Numbered from the stretch's first letter, positions 17,784-27,043 are shown. The stretch: 64,000 nt of DNA from Streptomyces monomycini (GCF_022271435.1 NZ_JAFIQY010000004.1:1-64000); one strand, 5' to 3'. The notes: generated by a model not told the origin, from the sequence alone. Program-made: numbers and translations.

Positions 17784-18173
17784 GTGGCACGTACCGCTCA
17801 TCACTTTCCCCGTACCCGAAGCCGTCATACGGACGCCCGCCTGCCGGACGGCGCCTGGCATTCCGTGGTCGTCCGCGATCTCCGGTACAGCGCCCGCAGC
17901 TTGGTCGCATCGGCGCGCGAGCCCGGGAAACCTCGGCCGTTCGCCGTGCGCCGCCAGGTGGACGTCTATGCGTTCCCCCGGCATCAGCGGGACCGTTCCG
18001 TGGCCCGGTGGTCCGCCGTGGAGGAACGCCGGGCGCGTCAGCGTCTGCGGGCTCAGACCGGAATGCTGCTGCGCCGGGTGAACTCCGCCGGCGAGGAAAG
18101 CGCGCTCGACCTCGCGGACACGGTGGACGTGCTGCCGGCGCGCCATCGGCGGAGTTCGCTCTGGCTCGCCTAG
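17784..18173 (+). CDS. Small basic conserved actinobacterial protein of unknown function
   Basis: A 129-residue, strongly basic protein (GTG start, CGGAG six bases upstream). Parts look conserved among streptomycetes as I remember them: MARTAHHFPRT at the start, WHSVVVRDLRYS, VDVYAFPRHQRDRSVARWSA, EERRARQRLR and a final RHRRSSLWLA. No enzymatic motif or membrane segment is visible. High Arg content suggests nucleic-acid or ribosome association, which is inference only. It is preceded by a short leader ORF and hairpin and followed 80 bp later by a GNAT gene on the same strand. Confidence 0.75.
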   Translation: MARTAHHFPRTRSRHTDARLPDGAWHSVVVRDLRYSARSLVASAREPGKPRPFAVRRQVDVYAFPRHQRDRSVARWSAVEERRARQRLRAQTGMLLRRVNSAGEESALDLADTVDVLPARHRRSSLWLA

Positions 18174-18253
18174 GGAAGCCCCAGGGCGTTACTGAGCGGC
18201 CGAGCACCCGGAATTGGGCTGCCCTGCGCCAAGGCATCTGCGACGGTACTCCC

Positions 18254-18778
18254 ATGAACGTCATCGAGACCCGCCCCGTCATCCGCGCGGCCCTACCCCG
18301 CGATCTTCCCGGGCTGCGGGACGTCGAGCGTGCGGCCGGGGAGGCGTTCCGTGCCGTGGGCATGGGCCCGATCGCCGACGACGAGCCGCCGTCGCTGCCG
18401 GAGTTGGCGCGCTACCAGGAGGCGGGGCGGGCGCTGGTCGCCTGTGCCGGGGCTGCACCGGGCGACGCGCCGCTCGCGTATCTGCTCTGGGAGCCGGTCG
18501 ACGGCTGCGCGCACATCGAGCAGGTGTCGGTCCACCCGGACGGCGCGCGTCGCGGGCTCGGCCGGGCGCTCATCGAGCGCGCCCAGCAGGACAGCGGGCT
18601 GCCGGTCACCCTGACCACCTTCGCGGACGTGCCGTGGAACGCCCCGTACTACGCCCGGCTCGGCTTCCGCGTCCTGGACGACGCCGACCTCACCCGGGGC
18701 CTGCGCGAGATCCGTCGCCGGGAGGCGGAGCTGGGACTGGACCGGTGGGAGCGGGTCTGTATGCGGCGGGACGGCTGA
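18254..18778 (+). CDS. GNAT-family N-acetyltransferase
   Basis: A 174-residue acetyltransferase. The central strand-helix HIEQVSVHPDGARRGLGRAL is the GNAT motif A that holds the acetyl-CoA pyrophosphate (R-x-x-G-x-G/A), and NAPYYARLGFRVLDD is the usual C-terminal motif B. The start at 18254 (MNVIETRPVIRAALP) places the first conserved strand at the right distance. The gene stands alone; the acceptor is unknown. Confidence 0.9.
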   Translation: MNVIETRPVIRAALPRDLPGLRDVERAAGEAFRAVGMGPIADDEPPSLPELARYQEAGRALVACAGAAPGDAPLAYLLWEPVDGCAHIEQVSVHPDGARRGLGRALIERAQQDSGLPVTLTTFADVPWNAPYYARLGFRVLDDADLTRGLREIRRREAELGLDRWERVCMRRDG

Positions 18779-18974
18779 CGCGGACGGCGGGGCGGACGGC
18801 GGAGGGGGACGGACTGCGGGGGACGGCGGGACGGACGGCGGGGGGCGGCGTAACAGCTGGCACGGACGGCCCGCGCGGGCCCCGCACTGCCGGGGAAGCG
18901 CCGGTGGCCTGGTTGCGTGACCCGCCGGCGCCCTCCTGTTGCCCGGCGCTTCGGCCGCCGGGGACCATCGCGGG
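18779..18974. repeat. Low-complexity GGACGGCGG-rich spacer
   Basis: From 18780 to about 18850 the sequence is a run of GGACGGCGG-like 6-9 bp units, followed by non-coding sequence up to the CopD-like start. No gene or clear hairpin was recognised. Confidence 0.5.
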
Positions 18975-20018
18975 ATGCATCCACGTCAACCGGCCTCTCC
19001 GCCCACCCCCGAGCCCGTCGCGACGGGCGTCGGCAACGGCGATGCGTCCAGCGCGGACCGGACGGTCACGCACCTCTCCCCCGCGCGGCGGGTCTGTGCC
19101 CTCGCCGCGGCCGGCTGCGTCGTCGTTCTCGTGCCGCTGCTCGGTACGGGACTCGTGGTCGACGAGTCGTACGAGATCCGATTACCCGGGGACGGGGCCA
19201 CCGCCCTGCTGCGGGCGGTGCTGCTGGCCGCGCTGTGCGTGCAGGTCGGCGAGCTGGCCGGGGCGCGGCTCGCGCGGGGTGTGCGGGGCGTGCCGGCCGG
19301 GTTGCCGCGGGGCTGGTCGAAGCGGGCCGCGTGGGTGGGAGTGGCGGCGGCCGTGGGGCAGTTGCTGCTGGTCGCGGGGAGCGGGTCGCCTTTGGCGGGG
19401 TTGTCGGGGCCGGCTCTGGTCGACGCGTACGCCACGCGTCCCGGCCTGCTGGCCCTCCTGGAGGCCAACGCCTTTCTGCTCGCCGCCCTGTGTGCCGCTT
19501 CCAGCCGCCCGGGGTGGGCCGGCGTTCCGCTGGCCGCCGTCGTCTTCGGCGAGGCGCTGCGGGCCCACCCCGAGACGGACACGCCGGAGATCGGCGTCGC
19601 GCTCACCCTCGTCCACCTGACGTCGACGGCGCTGTGGGCGGGCGGCCTGCTGCACGTACTGCGGACCCGGTGGCGCTGGCGGCACGACGCGGCGGCGGGG
19701 CGGGAGCTGCTGCTGCGGTATGCCCGGCCGGCGGCGCTGCTGTTCGCCGCGATCACGGTGACCGGCGTGTGCAGCACCCTGCGCCGGCTGCCGCTCGCGG
19801 AGACGTTCAGCACGGCGTACGGGCGTGTCCTGCTGGCCAAACTCGTGCTCGTCCTGGTGGTGAGCGGGCTGGCGCTGGTCGCCCGCAGGCGGTTGCGGCG
19901 GGAGGTGGCGCTGCCGGGGGCGGCGACCGGACCGGCCCGCGCGGAGGTGGCGGCGCTGGCCGCGGTGGTGCTGGTTTCCGCCGTTCTGACCGCCGTACCG
20001 CTGCCGCCCGCGCCGTGA
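18975..20018 (+). CDS. CopD-like integral membrane protein with a TTA codon
   Basis: A 347-residue protein with about eight hydrophobic segments: VCALAAAGCVVVLVPLLGTG, ATALLRAVLLAALCVQVGEL, AAWVGVAAAVGQLLLVAGSG and so on. The conserved LTLVHLTSTALWAGGLLHVL and ARPAALLFAAITVTGVCSTL segments, followed by LLAKLVLVLVVSGLALVARR, match the CopD copper-resistance family, in which the histidines are thought to handle copper in the membrane. Codon 70 (19182-19184) is TTA, so expression may need the bldA tRNA and be limited to late growth. The start at 18975 (MHPRQPASPP) has no strong ribosome site. No CopC partner is adjacent. Confidence 0.82.
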   Translation: MHPRQPASPPTPEPVATGVGNGDASSADRTVTHLSPARRVCALAAAGCVVVLVPLLGTGLVVDESYEIRLPGDGATALLRAVLLAALCVQVGELAGARLARGVRGVPAGLPRGWSKRAAWVGVAAAVGQLLLVAGSGSPLAGLSGPALVDAYATRPGLLALLEANAFLLAALCAASSRPGWAGVPLAAVVFGEALRAHPETDTPEIGVALTLVHLTSTALWAGGLLHVLRTRWRWRHDAAAGRELLLRYARPAALLFAAITVTGVCSTLRRLPLAETFSTAYGRVLLAKLVLVLVVSGLALVARRRLRREVALPGAATGPARAEVAALAAVVLVSAVLTAVPLPPAP

Positions 20019-20074
20019 GGCCGTGTCGGCACCGCACCGGAACCGCCGTGCCCCTCACGCGCGATAATGGCCGC

Positions 20075-20449
20075 ATGTTCGATGCGAAGCGGCTACGGGC
20101 CGTCTGCCTGGGCTTCAACGGGGCGGTCGAGGAGTTTCCGTTCCCCGGGAACCAGGAGGTGTGCACCTTCAAGGTCGGCGGGAAGATCTTCGCGTTGAGC
20201 AGCCTGGACGCCGGGCCGCTGAGTGTGAGCCTGAAGTGCGACCCGGACCTGGCGGAGCGACTGCGGGCCGCGCACCCCGAGATCGTGCCGGGCTACCACC
20301 TCAACAAGCGGCACTGGAACACCGTCTCGCTGACGGGTGCGCTGGAGGACCGGCTGGTCCTGGACATGGTCGAGGACTCGTACGACCTCGTCGTCTCGCG
20401 GCTGCCGCGTGCGCAGCAGCTCGTACTGGACTGGCCGGGCCGCGCCTGA
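20075..20449 (+). CDS. MmcQ/YjbR family protein
   Basis: A 124-residue protein of the YjbR/MmcQ fold, a double-wing DNA-binding-like domain of unclear function. Recognisable parts are EEFPFPGNQEVCTFKVGGKIFAL, the SVSLKCDPDLAERLR strand-helix, and PGYHLNKRHWNTVSL, the most conserved segment. GATAAT at 20063-20068 ends six bases before the ATG, so the message may be leaderless. It is 56 bp after the CopD-like gene; co-expression is possible but not evident. Confidence 0.9.
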   Translation: MFDAKRLRAVCLGFNGAVEEFPFPGNQEVCTFKVGGKIFALSSLDAGPLSVSLKCDPDLAERLRAAHPEIVPGYHLNKRHWNTVSLTGALEDRLVLDMVEDSYDLVVSRLPRAQQLVLDWPGRA

Positions 20450-20492
20450 TCCCGGGGCGCGCGGCCCGGCCGTGCCCATCGCTGCGTCTGAC

Positions 20493-20512
20493 CGCAGCGT
20501 CTGAGCGCTGCG
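20493..20512. terminator. Short hairpin between convergent genes
   Basis: CGCAGCG (20493-20499) pairs with CGCTGCG (20506-20512) within a CGTCTGA-containing repeat stretch (20480-20528). Probable terminator for the MmcQ-like gene and the convergent acyl-CoA ligase. Confidence 0.45.
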
Positions 20513-20520
20513 TCTGACCG

Positions 20521-22269
20521 CTACGTCTGAGCCGCTTCGACGGGACCGGACGGTTCCGGAGCGGCGGCCCGTCCGGCCGCGCCTTCCGGTTCCGGCGTCA
20601 GCCGCGCCGCCAGCCGCTCCCGCAGTTCGACCTTCCTGACCTTGCCGCTGACGGTCATCGGGAAGGCGTCGAGGACGTGCACGTACCGCGGCACCTTGTA
20701 GTGCGCCAGGCGGGAGCGGCAGAAGCGGGCCAGCTCGTCACGGGTGAGCCCGTCCGCGGTGTCGCGCAGGATGACGCAGGCGGCGATCTCCTCGCCGTAC
20801 TTGGCGTCCGGGACGCCGACCACCTGTACGTCCGCGATCTTGGGGTGGGTGTAGAGGAACTCCTCGATCTCGCGCGGGTAGACGTTCTCCCCGCCCCGGA
20901 TGATCATGTCCTTGATCCGGCCGACGATCCGCAGGTACCCGTCGTCGTTCATCACCGCGAGATCGCCGGTGTGCATCCAGCGCTCCGCGTCGATCGCCTC
21001 GTCGGTGCGCTCCGGCTCCTCCCAGTAGCCCAGCATCACGCTGTAGCCGCGGGTGCACAGTTCGCCCGGCTCACCGCGCCGTACGGTCGCGCCGGTCGCC
21101 GGGTCCACCACCTTGACCTCGATGTGCGGCAGCACCCGCCCCACCGTGCCGGTCCGGTGCGCCAGGTCGTCGTCGCGCCGGGTCTGGGTGGAGACCGGGG
21201 AGGTCTCGGTCATGCCGTAGCAGATGGAGACCTCGGCCATGTGCATCTCGGAGACGACCCGCCGCATCACCTCCTCGGGGCACGGCGAGCCCGCCATGAT
21301 GCCGGTGCGCAGCGACGACAGGTCGTACGTGGCGAAGTCCGGGTGGTCCAGCTCGGCGATGAACATCGTCGGTACGCCGTACAGGGAGGTGCAGCGTTCC
21401 TCCTGGACGGCCCGCAGGGTGGCCGCCGCGTCGAAGGCGGGGGCCGGGATGACGATGCAGGCGCCGTGCGTGGTGGCGCCGAGGTTGCCCATGACCATGC
21501 CGAAGCAGTGGTAGAAGGGCACCGGCAGGCAGACCCGGTCGTGCTCGGTGTAGCCGACCGTCTCACCCACCCAGAAGCCGTTGTTGAGGATGTTGTGGTG
21601 GGAGAGGGTGGCGCCCTTGGGGAAGCCGGTCGTGCCGGAGGTGTACTGGATGTTGACCGGGTCGTGCGGCGACAGCTCCTTGGCGCAGGCGGCCAGCTTC
21701 GCCTGCGGCACCGCGGCGCCGGCCGCCAGCAGGCCGTCCCAGGTAGGGTCGTCGATGTAGACCACGTCGCGCAGGGCCCGGCTCTCGGCCCGTACCTGCT
21801 CGATCATCCGCCGGTAGTCGCTGCTCTTGTGGGCGACGGCGGAGACCAGCACGCTCATCCCGGCCTGCTTGAGCACATACGCCAGTTCGTGCACACGGTA
21901 GGCGGGATTGATGTTGACCATGACGGCGCCGATGCGGGCGGTGGCGTACTGCACCAGCACCCACTCGGGACAGTTGGGTGCCCAGATGCCGACCCGGTCG
22001 CCCTTGCGGACGCCCTTGGCCAGCAGTCCGAGCGCGACCTCGTCCACCGCCCGGCCCAGCTCCGCGTAGGTCCAGCGGCGCCCGCCCGCCACGTCGACCA
22101 GCGCCTCGCGGTCGCCGAACCGGCCGATCGCGCGGTCCAGGTCGGCGCCGATGGTGCGGTCGAGCAGCGGCCGGCCGGTCTCGCCCCGTGTGTACGCCTC
22201 CCGGCGGTGCTCCGCGCCGCTCTCCCGTGGTCCCGGCGGGTGGCTCGGCGGCCTGCTCATGTCGGTCAT
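20521..22269 (-). CDS. Fatty-acid/acyl-CoA ligase (AMP-forming)
   Basis: A 582-residue ANL-superfamily enzyme that activates a carboxylic acid as acyl-AMP and then acyl-CoA. The P-loop-like motif is [12 protein letters not shown], the adenine-binding motif [11 protein letters not shown], the hinge region [19 protein letters not shown], and the acyl-CoA-half lysine is in [14 protein letters not shown]. It resembles FadD-type medium/long-chain ligases. A Pro/Ala-rich tail of about 25 residues follows. The start overlaps the stop of the upstream synthetase by four bases, so the two are translationally coupled. The chain length cannot be decided from sequence. Confidence 0.94.
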   Translation of the reverse strand: MTDMSRPPSHPPGPRESGAEHRREAYTRGETGRPLLDRTIGADLDRAIGRFGDREALVDVAGGRRWTYAELGRAVDEVALGLLAKGVRKGDRVGIWAPNCPEWVLVQYATARIGAVMVNINPAYRVHELAYVLKQAGMSVLVSAVAHKSSDYRRMIEQVRAESRALRDVVYIDDPTWDGLLAAGAAVPQAKLAACAKELSPHDPVNIQYTSGTTGFPKGATLSHHNILNNGFWVGETVGYTEHDRVCLPVPFYHCFGMVMGNLGATTHGACIVIPAPAFDAAATLRAVQEERCTSLYGVPTMFIAELDHPDFATYDLSSLRTGIMAGSPCPEEVMRRVVSEMHMAEVSICYGMTETSPVSTQTRRDDDLAHRTGTVGRVLPHIEVKVVDPATGATVRRGEPGELCTRGYSVMLGYWEEPERTDEAIDAERWMHTGDLAVMNDDGYLRIVGRIKDMIIRGGENVYPREIEEFLYTHPKIADVQVVGVPDAKYGEEIAACVILRDTADGLTRDELARFCRSRLAHYKVPRYVHVLDAFPMTVSGKVRKVELRERLAARLTPEPEGAAGRAAAPEPSGPVEAAQT

Positions 22270-24089
22270 CGGTGGTCTTCCTCTCGGTACTCGGCGGCGC
22301 CGCCGCCCTCTTCGGCGGTGCGCTCGCGCAGTTCCACACGGCGGATCTTGCCCGAGACCGTCTTGGGCAGGTCGGCGAACTCCAGCCGCCGCACCCGCTT
22401 GTACGGGGCGAGCACCGCGCGGGAGTGCGCGAAGAGCTCCGCCGCGGTCTCCGGGCCAGGCTCCCAGCCGGCCGCCAGCACCACGTACGCCTTGGGCACG
22501 GCCAGCCGTACGGGGTCGGGCGCGGGCACCACGGCGGCCTCGGCGACCGCTTCGTGCTCCAGCAGTGCGCTCTCCAGCTCGAAGGGTGAGACCTTGTAGT
22601 CACTGCATTTGAAGACGTCGTCCCGCCGGCCGACATAAGTGACATAACCGTCGGCGTCGCGCGAACCGATGTCGCCGGTGCGGTAGTAGCCGCCGGCCAT
22701 CGCCTCGGCGGTGCGCTCCGGGTCGCCGTGGTAGCCGGTGGTCAGGCCGACCGGCCGGGCCGACAGGTCCAGGGCGATCTCGCCCTCGTCGGCGGGCCGG
22801 CCGGTGACCGGGTCCAGCAGGACGACCTCGAAACCGGGGGTGGGGCGGCCCATGGAGCCCGGTTTGAGGGGCTGGCCCGGGGTGTTGGCGACCTGGACGG
22901 CGGTCTCGGTCTGTCCGAAGCCGTCGCGGATGGTGACGCCCCAGGCCTCCCGTACCCGTTCGATGATCTCCGGATTGAGCGGTTCGCCGGCCGCGACGAT
23001 CTCGCGCGGCGGGTTCTTCAGCGCCGTCAGGTCGGCCTGGATGAGCATCCGCCACACGGTCGGCGGTGCGCAGAAGCTGGTGACGCCGGCCCGGTCCATC
23101 TCGGCCATCAGCCGGGCCGCGTCGAAGCGGGTGTAGTTGTGCAGGAAGACGGTGGCTTCGGCGTTCCAGGGGGCGAAGAGATTGGACCAGGCGTGCTTGG
23201 CCCAACCGGGTGAGGAGATGTTCAGGTGGACGTCGCCGGGCTTCAGGCCGATCCAGTACATCGTCGCCAAGTGGCCGACGGGGTAGGACGTGTGGGTGTG
23301 CTCGACGAGCTTGGGGCGGGCCGTGGTGCCGGAGGTGAAGTAGAGCATCAGGGGGTCGTCGGCGCGGGTGGGCCCTGTGGGCTCGTACGTCTCGGGGGCG
23401 CTGTACGCGTCCTCGTAGGCGAGCCAGCCCGCGGCGGCCGTCGCGGCGTCCCCGCCGACCGCGATGCGGGTGTAGTCGCCGGGTACGGCCGCGAACTTGC
23501 CGGTGTCCGCCGCCCGTACGAGAACGTGCCGGGCCCGGCCGCGTCCGACGCGGTCGGCCAGGTCGAGCGGGCCGAGCAGCGGGGTGGCGGGGATGACGAC
23601 GGCCCGCAGCTTCATCGCGGCGAGGGCGGTCTCCCACAGCTCGGCCTGGTTGCCGAGCATGACCACGATCCGGTCGCCGGCGCGTACGCCCTGTGCGGCC
23701 AGCCAGTTGGCGGCCCGGTTGGAGACGCGGCGCAGCTCGTCGAAGGTGCGGCGGGTGTGGGTGCCGTCCTCCTCGACGAGGTGCAGGGCGGTACGGCCGT
23801 TGCCGTCGGCGATCCGGTCGAACCAGTCCAGCGCCCAGTTGAAGTGCGCGGGGCGGGGCCAGGTGAAGCCCCCGCGGGCGGCGTCGTAGTCCTCGCGGTG
23901 GCGGAGGAGGAAGTCCCGCGCCGCGCGGAACTCCGCGGTGGGGTCGGGGGCGCCGCCGGGGCCGGGGGTGGGGGCGCCGGCGCCCGTGCGGCTCGCCGCA
24001 TCCACCGCTTTCGTCACTTCCGTATCAGGAGCAACCTCCCCCATACCGTCCGTACCACCCGTCGCACCTGTCGTTCCCGTGTCCGCCAT
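22266..24089 (-). CDS. Acyl-CoA synthetase of the acetyl/medium-chain (AcsA/ACSM) type
   Basis: A 607-residue ANL enzyme. Motifs are [48 protein letters not shown], and the catalytic lysine in [15 protein letters not shown]. The sequence [12 protein letters not shown] near residue 80 and [17 protein letters not shown] are typical of the AcsA2/medium-chain subgroup. A 50-residue Gly/Thr/Pro-rich N-terminal extension looks unstructured. First gene of a two-gene operon with the downstream ligase and divergent from a GAF-LuxR regulator. The pair may activate two classes of acid, for instance aromatic or short-chain acids and fatty acids. Confidence 0.94.
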   Translation of the reverse strand: MADTGTTGATGGTDGMGEVAPDTEVTKAVDAASRTGAGAPTPGPGGAPDPTAEFRAARDFLLRHREDYDAARGGFTWPRPAHFNWALDWFDRIADGNGRTALHLVEEDGTHTRRTFDELRRVSNRAANWLAAQGVRAGDRIVVMLGNQAELWETALAAMKLRAVVIPATPLLGPLDLADRVGRGRARHVLVRAADTGKFAAVPGDYTRIAVGGDAATAAAGWLAYEDAYSAPETYEPTGPTRADDPLMLYFTSGTTARPKLVEHTHTSYPVGHLATMYWIGLKPGDVHLNISSPGWAKHAWSNLFAPWNAEATVFLHNYTRFDAARLMAEMDRAGVTSFCAPPTVWRMLIQADLTALKNPPREIVAAGEPLNPEIIERVREAWGVTIRDGFGQTETAVQVANTPGQPLKPGSMGRPTPGFEVVLLDPVTGRPADEGEIALDLSARPVGLTTGYHGDPERTAEAMAGGYYRTGDIGSRDADGYVTYVGRRDDVFKCSDYKVSPFELESALLEHEAVAEAAVVPAPDPVRLAVPKAYVVLAAGWEPGPETAAELFAHSRAVLAPYKRVRRLEFADLPKTVSGKIRRVELRERTAEEGGGAAEYREEDHR

Positions 24090-24182
24090 GTGTCCTCCTC
24101 ATTGCCGCACCGCCTACCGCCATCGTGTAATCAGTGACGCAGGTCTCACCACCCCCGAACGGGGGGAAGCGGAGGTTTCGGC

Positions 24183-25067
24183 GTGCGGGTCGAATCGGAG
24201 TGCGGCGGGTCCGCCGACGTACGGGCGGCGCTGTCGCGGCTGCGGCGGACGAGCGGGCTGCCGGTGGCGTTCGGCGGACTGCGGTACGGCACCGGCCGCT
24301 ACCGCATCAGCGAGCTGACGGGCGCCAGGACCGCCGCACTGCACGGCCTGGCCGTCCGGCACGGCAACGGCCTCGGCGGCAAGGCGGCCGTGCTCACCCG
24401 CCCCTTCGCGGTGACCGACTACCACGCGTCCGCCGTCATCAGCCACGAGTACGACGCCGCCGTGGCGGCCGAGGGGCTGTGTTCCGTGCTCGCGGTGCCG
24501 GTCGTCGTACGGCGGCGGGTGCGCGGGGTGCTGTACGGGGCGCTGCGCCGTCCCGTACAGCTCGGCGACCGCTCGCTGTCCGCCGCGATGGAAGCCGCCC
24601 GCGAACTGGAACAGGCCCTGCTGCTCCAGGACGAGGCGCAGCGGCTGCTGTCGGTCGCCCGGCAGCCCGCGGCGGCCGACCCGGCGGCCTGGGAGGAGGT
24701 CCGGGAGGCACACGGCGACCTGCGGGCCCTGGCGCAGCGCGTCGCGGACCCGGTGCTGCGGCACGAGATGCTGGCGGCGTGCGGTCGGCTGGCGGCGGCG
24801 TCCGCTCCCGGGCGGGGCCGGACGGACGACGGACACGGCCGGACGGACGACGGGCGCGGCCGGGCGGACGGCACGGTGCTGGCTCCGCGCGAGGTGGACG
24901 TCCTGGCGTGCGTGGCTTCCGGCGCGACCAACGCGATGACGGCGGAACGCCTGGGCCTGCGCCCGGAGACGGTCAAGAGCTACCTCCGGTCCGCGATGCG
25001 CAAGCTGGGCGTGCACTCGCGGCTCCAGGCGGTGGTGGCGGCACGGCGGGCGGGGCTGCTGCCGTGA
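24183..25067 (+). CDS. GAF-domain LuxR-type transcriptional regulator
   Basis: A 294-residue regulator. Residues about 15-150 form a GAF-like sensory domain (AFGGLRYGTGRYRISELTG, VTDYHASAVISHEYDAAVAAEGL, SVLAVPVVVRRRVRGVLYGALR). A helical linker and an Asp/Gly repeat (GRGRTDDGHGRTDDGRGR) follow, and the C-terminus is a LuxR helix-turn-helix (LAPREVDVLACVASGATNAM, LRPETVKSYLRSAMRKLGV). GTG start with GGAGG seven bases upstream. Its divergence from the two acyl-CoA synthetase genes, 93 bp apart, suggests it controls them in response to a carboxylic acid or its CoA ester. Confidence 0.9.
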   Translation: MRVESECGGSADVRAALSRLRRTSGLPVAFGGLRYGTGRYRISELTGARTAALHGLAVRHGNGLGGKAAVLTRPFAVTDYHASAVISHEYDAAVAAEGLCSVLAVPVVVRRRVRGVLYGALRRPVQLGDRSLSAAMEAARELEQALLLQDEAQRLLSVARQPAAADPAAWEEVREAHGDLRALAQRVADPVLRHEMLAACGRLAAASAPGRGRTDDGHGRTDDGRGRADGTVLAPREVDVLACVASGATNAMTAERLGLRPETVKSYLRSAMRKLGVHSRLQAVVAARRAGLLP

Positions 25068-25086
25068 GCCGGGTGGGCCGGGCCGT

Positions 25087-25482
25087 TCAGCCTCGCCCCC
25101 GCGCGGCCTCGGACCGGCGGACCCGCATGCCCCGTACCGTCTCCAGATAGCCGGCGATCGCGTCCCGGTTGCGGGTCAGGCAGTCGATGCGCCGGGTCAG
25201 CTGATCGTGCTCATGTTCCAGAACGTCCGTCATCTCCGGCGTCAGATCGTCGAAGTGGATGCTTGGGGGCCCGTCCAGGCAGGGCAGGATCTGCCGGATG
25301 ATCCGGGTCGGCAGCCCGGCGTCGAGCAGTCCCTTGATCTGTAGCACGCGGCCCACGTGCGCCTCCTCGTACGCACGGTAGCCGTTGCCGCACCGTCCGG
25401 GCGTGAGCAGCCGCTGTTCCTCGTAGTAGCGCAGCAGACGCCGGGAGGTGCCGGTGCGCTCTGCCAACTCTCCGATCCGCAT
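25087..25482 (-). CDS. MerR-family transcriptional regulator
   Basis: A 131-residue MerR protein. The winged helix starts at residue 1 with MRIGELAERTGTSRRLLRYY, followed by YEEQRLLTPGRCGNGYRAY and the coiled-coil LEHEHDQLTRRIDCLTRNRDAIAGYLE. The metal-type cysteine pair of MerR/CueR is not evident, so it likely senses an organic compound. The start at 25482 is fixed by the conserved MRIGELA; the frame extends further upstream without family likeness. It is divergent from an esterase-type gene, with a MerR-like dyad between them. Confidence 0.92.
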   Translation of the reverse strand: MRIGELAERTGTSRRLLRYYEEQRLLTPGRCGNGYRAYEEAHVGRVLQIKGLLDAGLPTRIIRQILPCLDGPPSIHFDDLTPEMTDVLEHEHDQLTRRIDCLTRNRDAIAGYLETVRGMRVRRSEAARGRG

Positions 25483-25518
25483 GCGCTTGAGCCTACGACT
25501 CCGCTTCCGGCCCCTCCG

Positions 25519-25552
25519 CTTGACCTTCCCATCAATGTGAAGGCCGGAGACT
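25519..25552 (+). promoter_or_regulatory. MerR-type promoter/operator of the hydrolase gene
   Basis: TTGACC (25520-25525) is followed by the dyad CCTTC (25524-25528) / GAAGG (25539-25543) within CCTTCCCATCAATGTGAAGG. A -35 box abutting a 20-bp dyad is the hallmark of promoters twisted open by MerR proteins. The -10 is less clear (GAGACT at 25547-25552 gives a spacing of 21). The adjacent MerR gene is the likely regulator. Confidence 0.65.
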
Positions 25553-25606
25553 CGCGGGGCGGCCGGGACGCGGCCGCGGTGCGACTGCGCAGGAGGAGGA
25601 CCAGTC

Positions 25607-26530
25607 ATGGTCACGATCGATGTTCCCGCCTTCTACCGGGATTGGGCGGCTCGCAGCGGCGACGTCATCGACGCCGCCGCCGGGCGGGGGCCCGACAGCC
25701 TGGACGACGCCCGGCTCGCCTACCGGCGGTTCTTCCAGGACTGCTTTCCGGCGCCGGACGGAGTGACGTTCACCCCGGTGGACGCCGACGGGGTGGCCGC
25801 CGAGTCGGCGGTCCCCGCGGCCGCCGTCCCCGGACGGCACCTGGTCTACCTACACGGCGGTGCCTACCTCGTCGGCGACCCGCGGGGCTACCGTGGCCTG
25901 ACCGGCGAACTCGCCCGGCGGCTGCGCGCCCGCGTCCTGGTGCCGGACTACCGGCCGGCGCCCGAGGCGGTCTTCCCCGCCGCCGTCGACGACGCCGTCA
26001 CGGCCTACCGCTGGCTGCTGGAACAGGGTGCCGCGCCCGAGAACGTGGTGTTCGCCGGCGACTCGGCCGGCGGTGCGATGGCGGTCAGCGTCCTGGTCGC
26101 GGCCCGCGACCAGGGGCTTCCCCTCCCGGCCGCCTCGATCGCCGTCTCGCCCTGGGCCAACCTCGAACACACGGGGGCGACGATGTTCACCCTCGACGGC
26201 GTCGATCCGTCCGTCAGCCGCGCGGGGCTGCGCCGTGCCGCGGACGTCTTCCTGGGCAGCGCCCCGCCGAGCAGCCCGCTGGCCTCCCCCGTCTTCGCCG
26301 ACACCCGCGGGCTGCCGCCGGTCCTGATCCAGGTCGGCGGTCACGAGGTCATGCTCAGCGATGCCGTCCGGCTGGCCGCCAAGCTGGCCGAGGACGCGGT
26401 GGCCGTCCGTCTGGACGTCGCGCCGGGGATGGGACACGTGTGGCATCTGCTCGCCGGTCACCTGCCCGCCGCGGACCGGGCCGTCGCCGATGCCGTGGCC
26501 TTCGCCGAGGCACATCTGCCGGCCGCTTGA
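25607..26530 (+). CDS. Alpha/beta hydrolase (hormone-sensitive-lipase-like esterase)
   Basis: A 307-residue serine esterase. The oxyanion-hole motif is HGGAY (usually HGGG) in LVYLHGGAYLVGD, the nucleophile elbow is GDSAGGAMAV, the acid lies around GHEVMLSDAV, and the catalytic histidine is in GMGHVWHLL. Length and order fit bacterial HSL-family carboxylesterases. AGGAGG lies upstream of the ATG. It is divergent from a MerR regulator and preceded by a MerR-type promoter, so expression is probably induced by a small molecule, perhaps the substrate. It ends at a 14-bp perfect terminator. Confidence 0.93.
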   Translation: MVTIDVPAFYRDWAARSGDVIDAAAGRGPDSLDDARLAYRRFFQDCFPAPDGVTFTPVDADGVAAESAVPAAAVPGRHLVYLHGGAYLVGDPRGYRGLTGELARRLRARVLVPDYRPAPEAVFPAAVDDAVTAYRWLLEQGAAPENVVFAGDSAGGAMAVSVLVAARDQGLPLPAASIAVSPWANLEHTGATMFTLDGVDPSVSRAGLRRAADVFLGSAPPSSPLASPVFADTRGLPPVLIQVGGHEVMLSDAVRLAAKLAEDAVAVRLDVAPGMGHVWHLLAGHLPAADRAVADAVAFAEAHLPAA

Positions 26531-26568
26531 GCGTGTCACGGCAGGCGGGAAGGGGGCAGGGCACGACA

Positions 26569-26605
26569 CGGCCGAGGACGGGCCCGGGAGCCCCGTCCTC
26601 GGCCG
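26569..26605. terminator. Perfect 14-bp stem terminator
   Basis: CGGCCGAGGACGGG (26569-26582) pairs exactly with CCCGTCCTCGGCCG (26592-26605) around a 9-nt loop, between the convergent hydrolase and PRC-barrel genes. Bidirectional intrinsic-type terminator. Confidence 0.8.
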
Positions 26606-26627
26606 CGGAAGGTCAGGCCGCGCCGGT

Positions 26628-26975
26628 CTACTTGTGGTGCGGCTGGTAGTACGAGCCGAGCTGCTGGTGGTAGTCCGGGTTGTTCAGGTGCTTCTCCTTG
26701 TCGAACTCCGGCGAGTTCTTGATCTCTTCCTTGGTGCGGGAGACGTAGATCTTGCGCTCGGCGGTGTCCACGGACGCGATGACGCCGGCCGGCAGCAGGA
26801 CGTGCTTGCCGAAGATCCAGACTCCGGTGTCGACCACGATCCAGGCGGAGCCCACCTCGTCGGAGTGCTTGTCGACCTTGCCGATACCGCCGTCCGTGGC
26901 CTCGACCTTGTAGCCCGCGAGGTCCGTGCCGGCCGTGTGGCCGGCGCCGGCCGGGTAGCCCCAGATGTCGGTCAT
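26628..26975 (-). CDS. PRC-barrel domain protein
   Basis: A 115-residue protein. AGYKVEATDGGIGKVDKHSDEVG followed by WIVVDTGVWIFGKHVLLPAGVIASVD is a PRC barrel like those in RimM and photosynthetic reaction-centre H subunits. The tail KIYVSRTKEEIKNSPEFD is the usual stress-protein ending of this group, and the last residues are His/Gln-rich. It has AAGGAG seven bases before the ATG at 26975. Such proteins are often induced by general stress in actinomycetes, which agrees with a sigma-B-like promoter motif upstream. Molecular function unknown. Confidence 0.9.
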   Translation of the reverse strand: MTDIWGYPAGAGHTAGTDLAGYKVEATDGGIGKVDKHSDEVGSAWIVVDTGVWIFGKHVLLPAGVIASVDTAERKIYVSRTKEEIKNSPEFDKEKHLNNPDYHQQLGSYYQPHHK

Positions 26976-27018
26976 GGAACGCTCCTTCGCACGATCGGGA
27001 CTCGGAACACGGCGCCGG

Positions 27019-27043
27019 GTGCCCGGCCGCGCGGCACCCAAAC
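27019..27043 (-). promoter_or_regulatory. Sigma-B-like promoter of the PRC-barrel gene
   Basis: On the minus strand GTTT (27043-27040), 15 bases, then GGGCAC (27024-27019) approximate the Streptomyces sigma-B consensus GNNT-N14-16-GGGTAC/T, with one mismatch. It ends 43 bases before the start codon. Confidence 0.4.
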
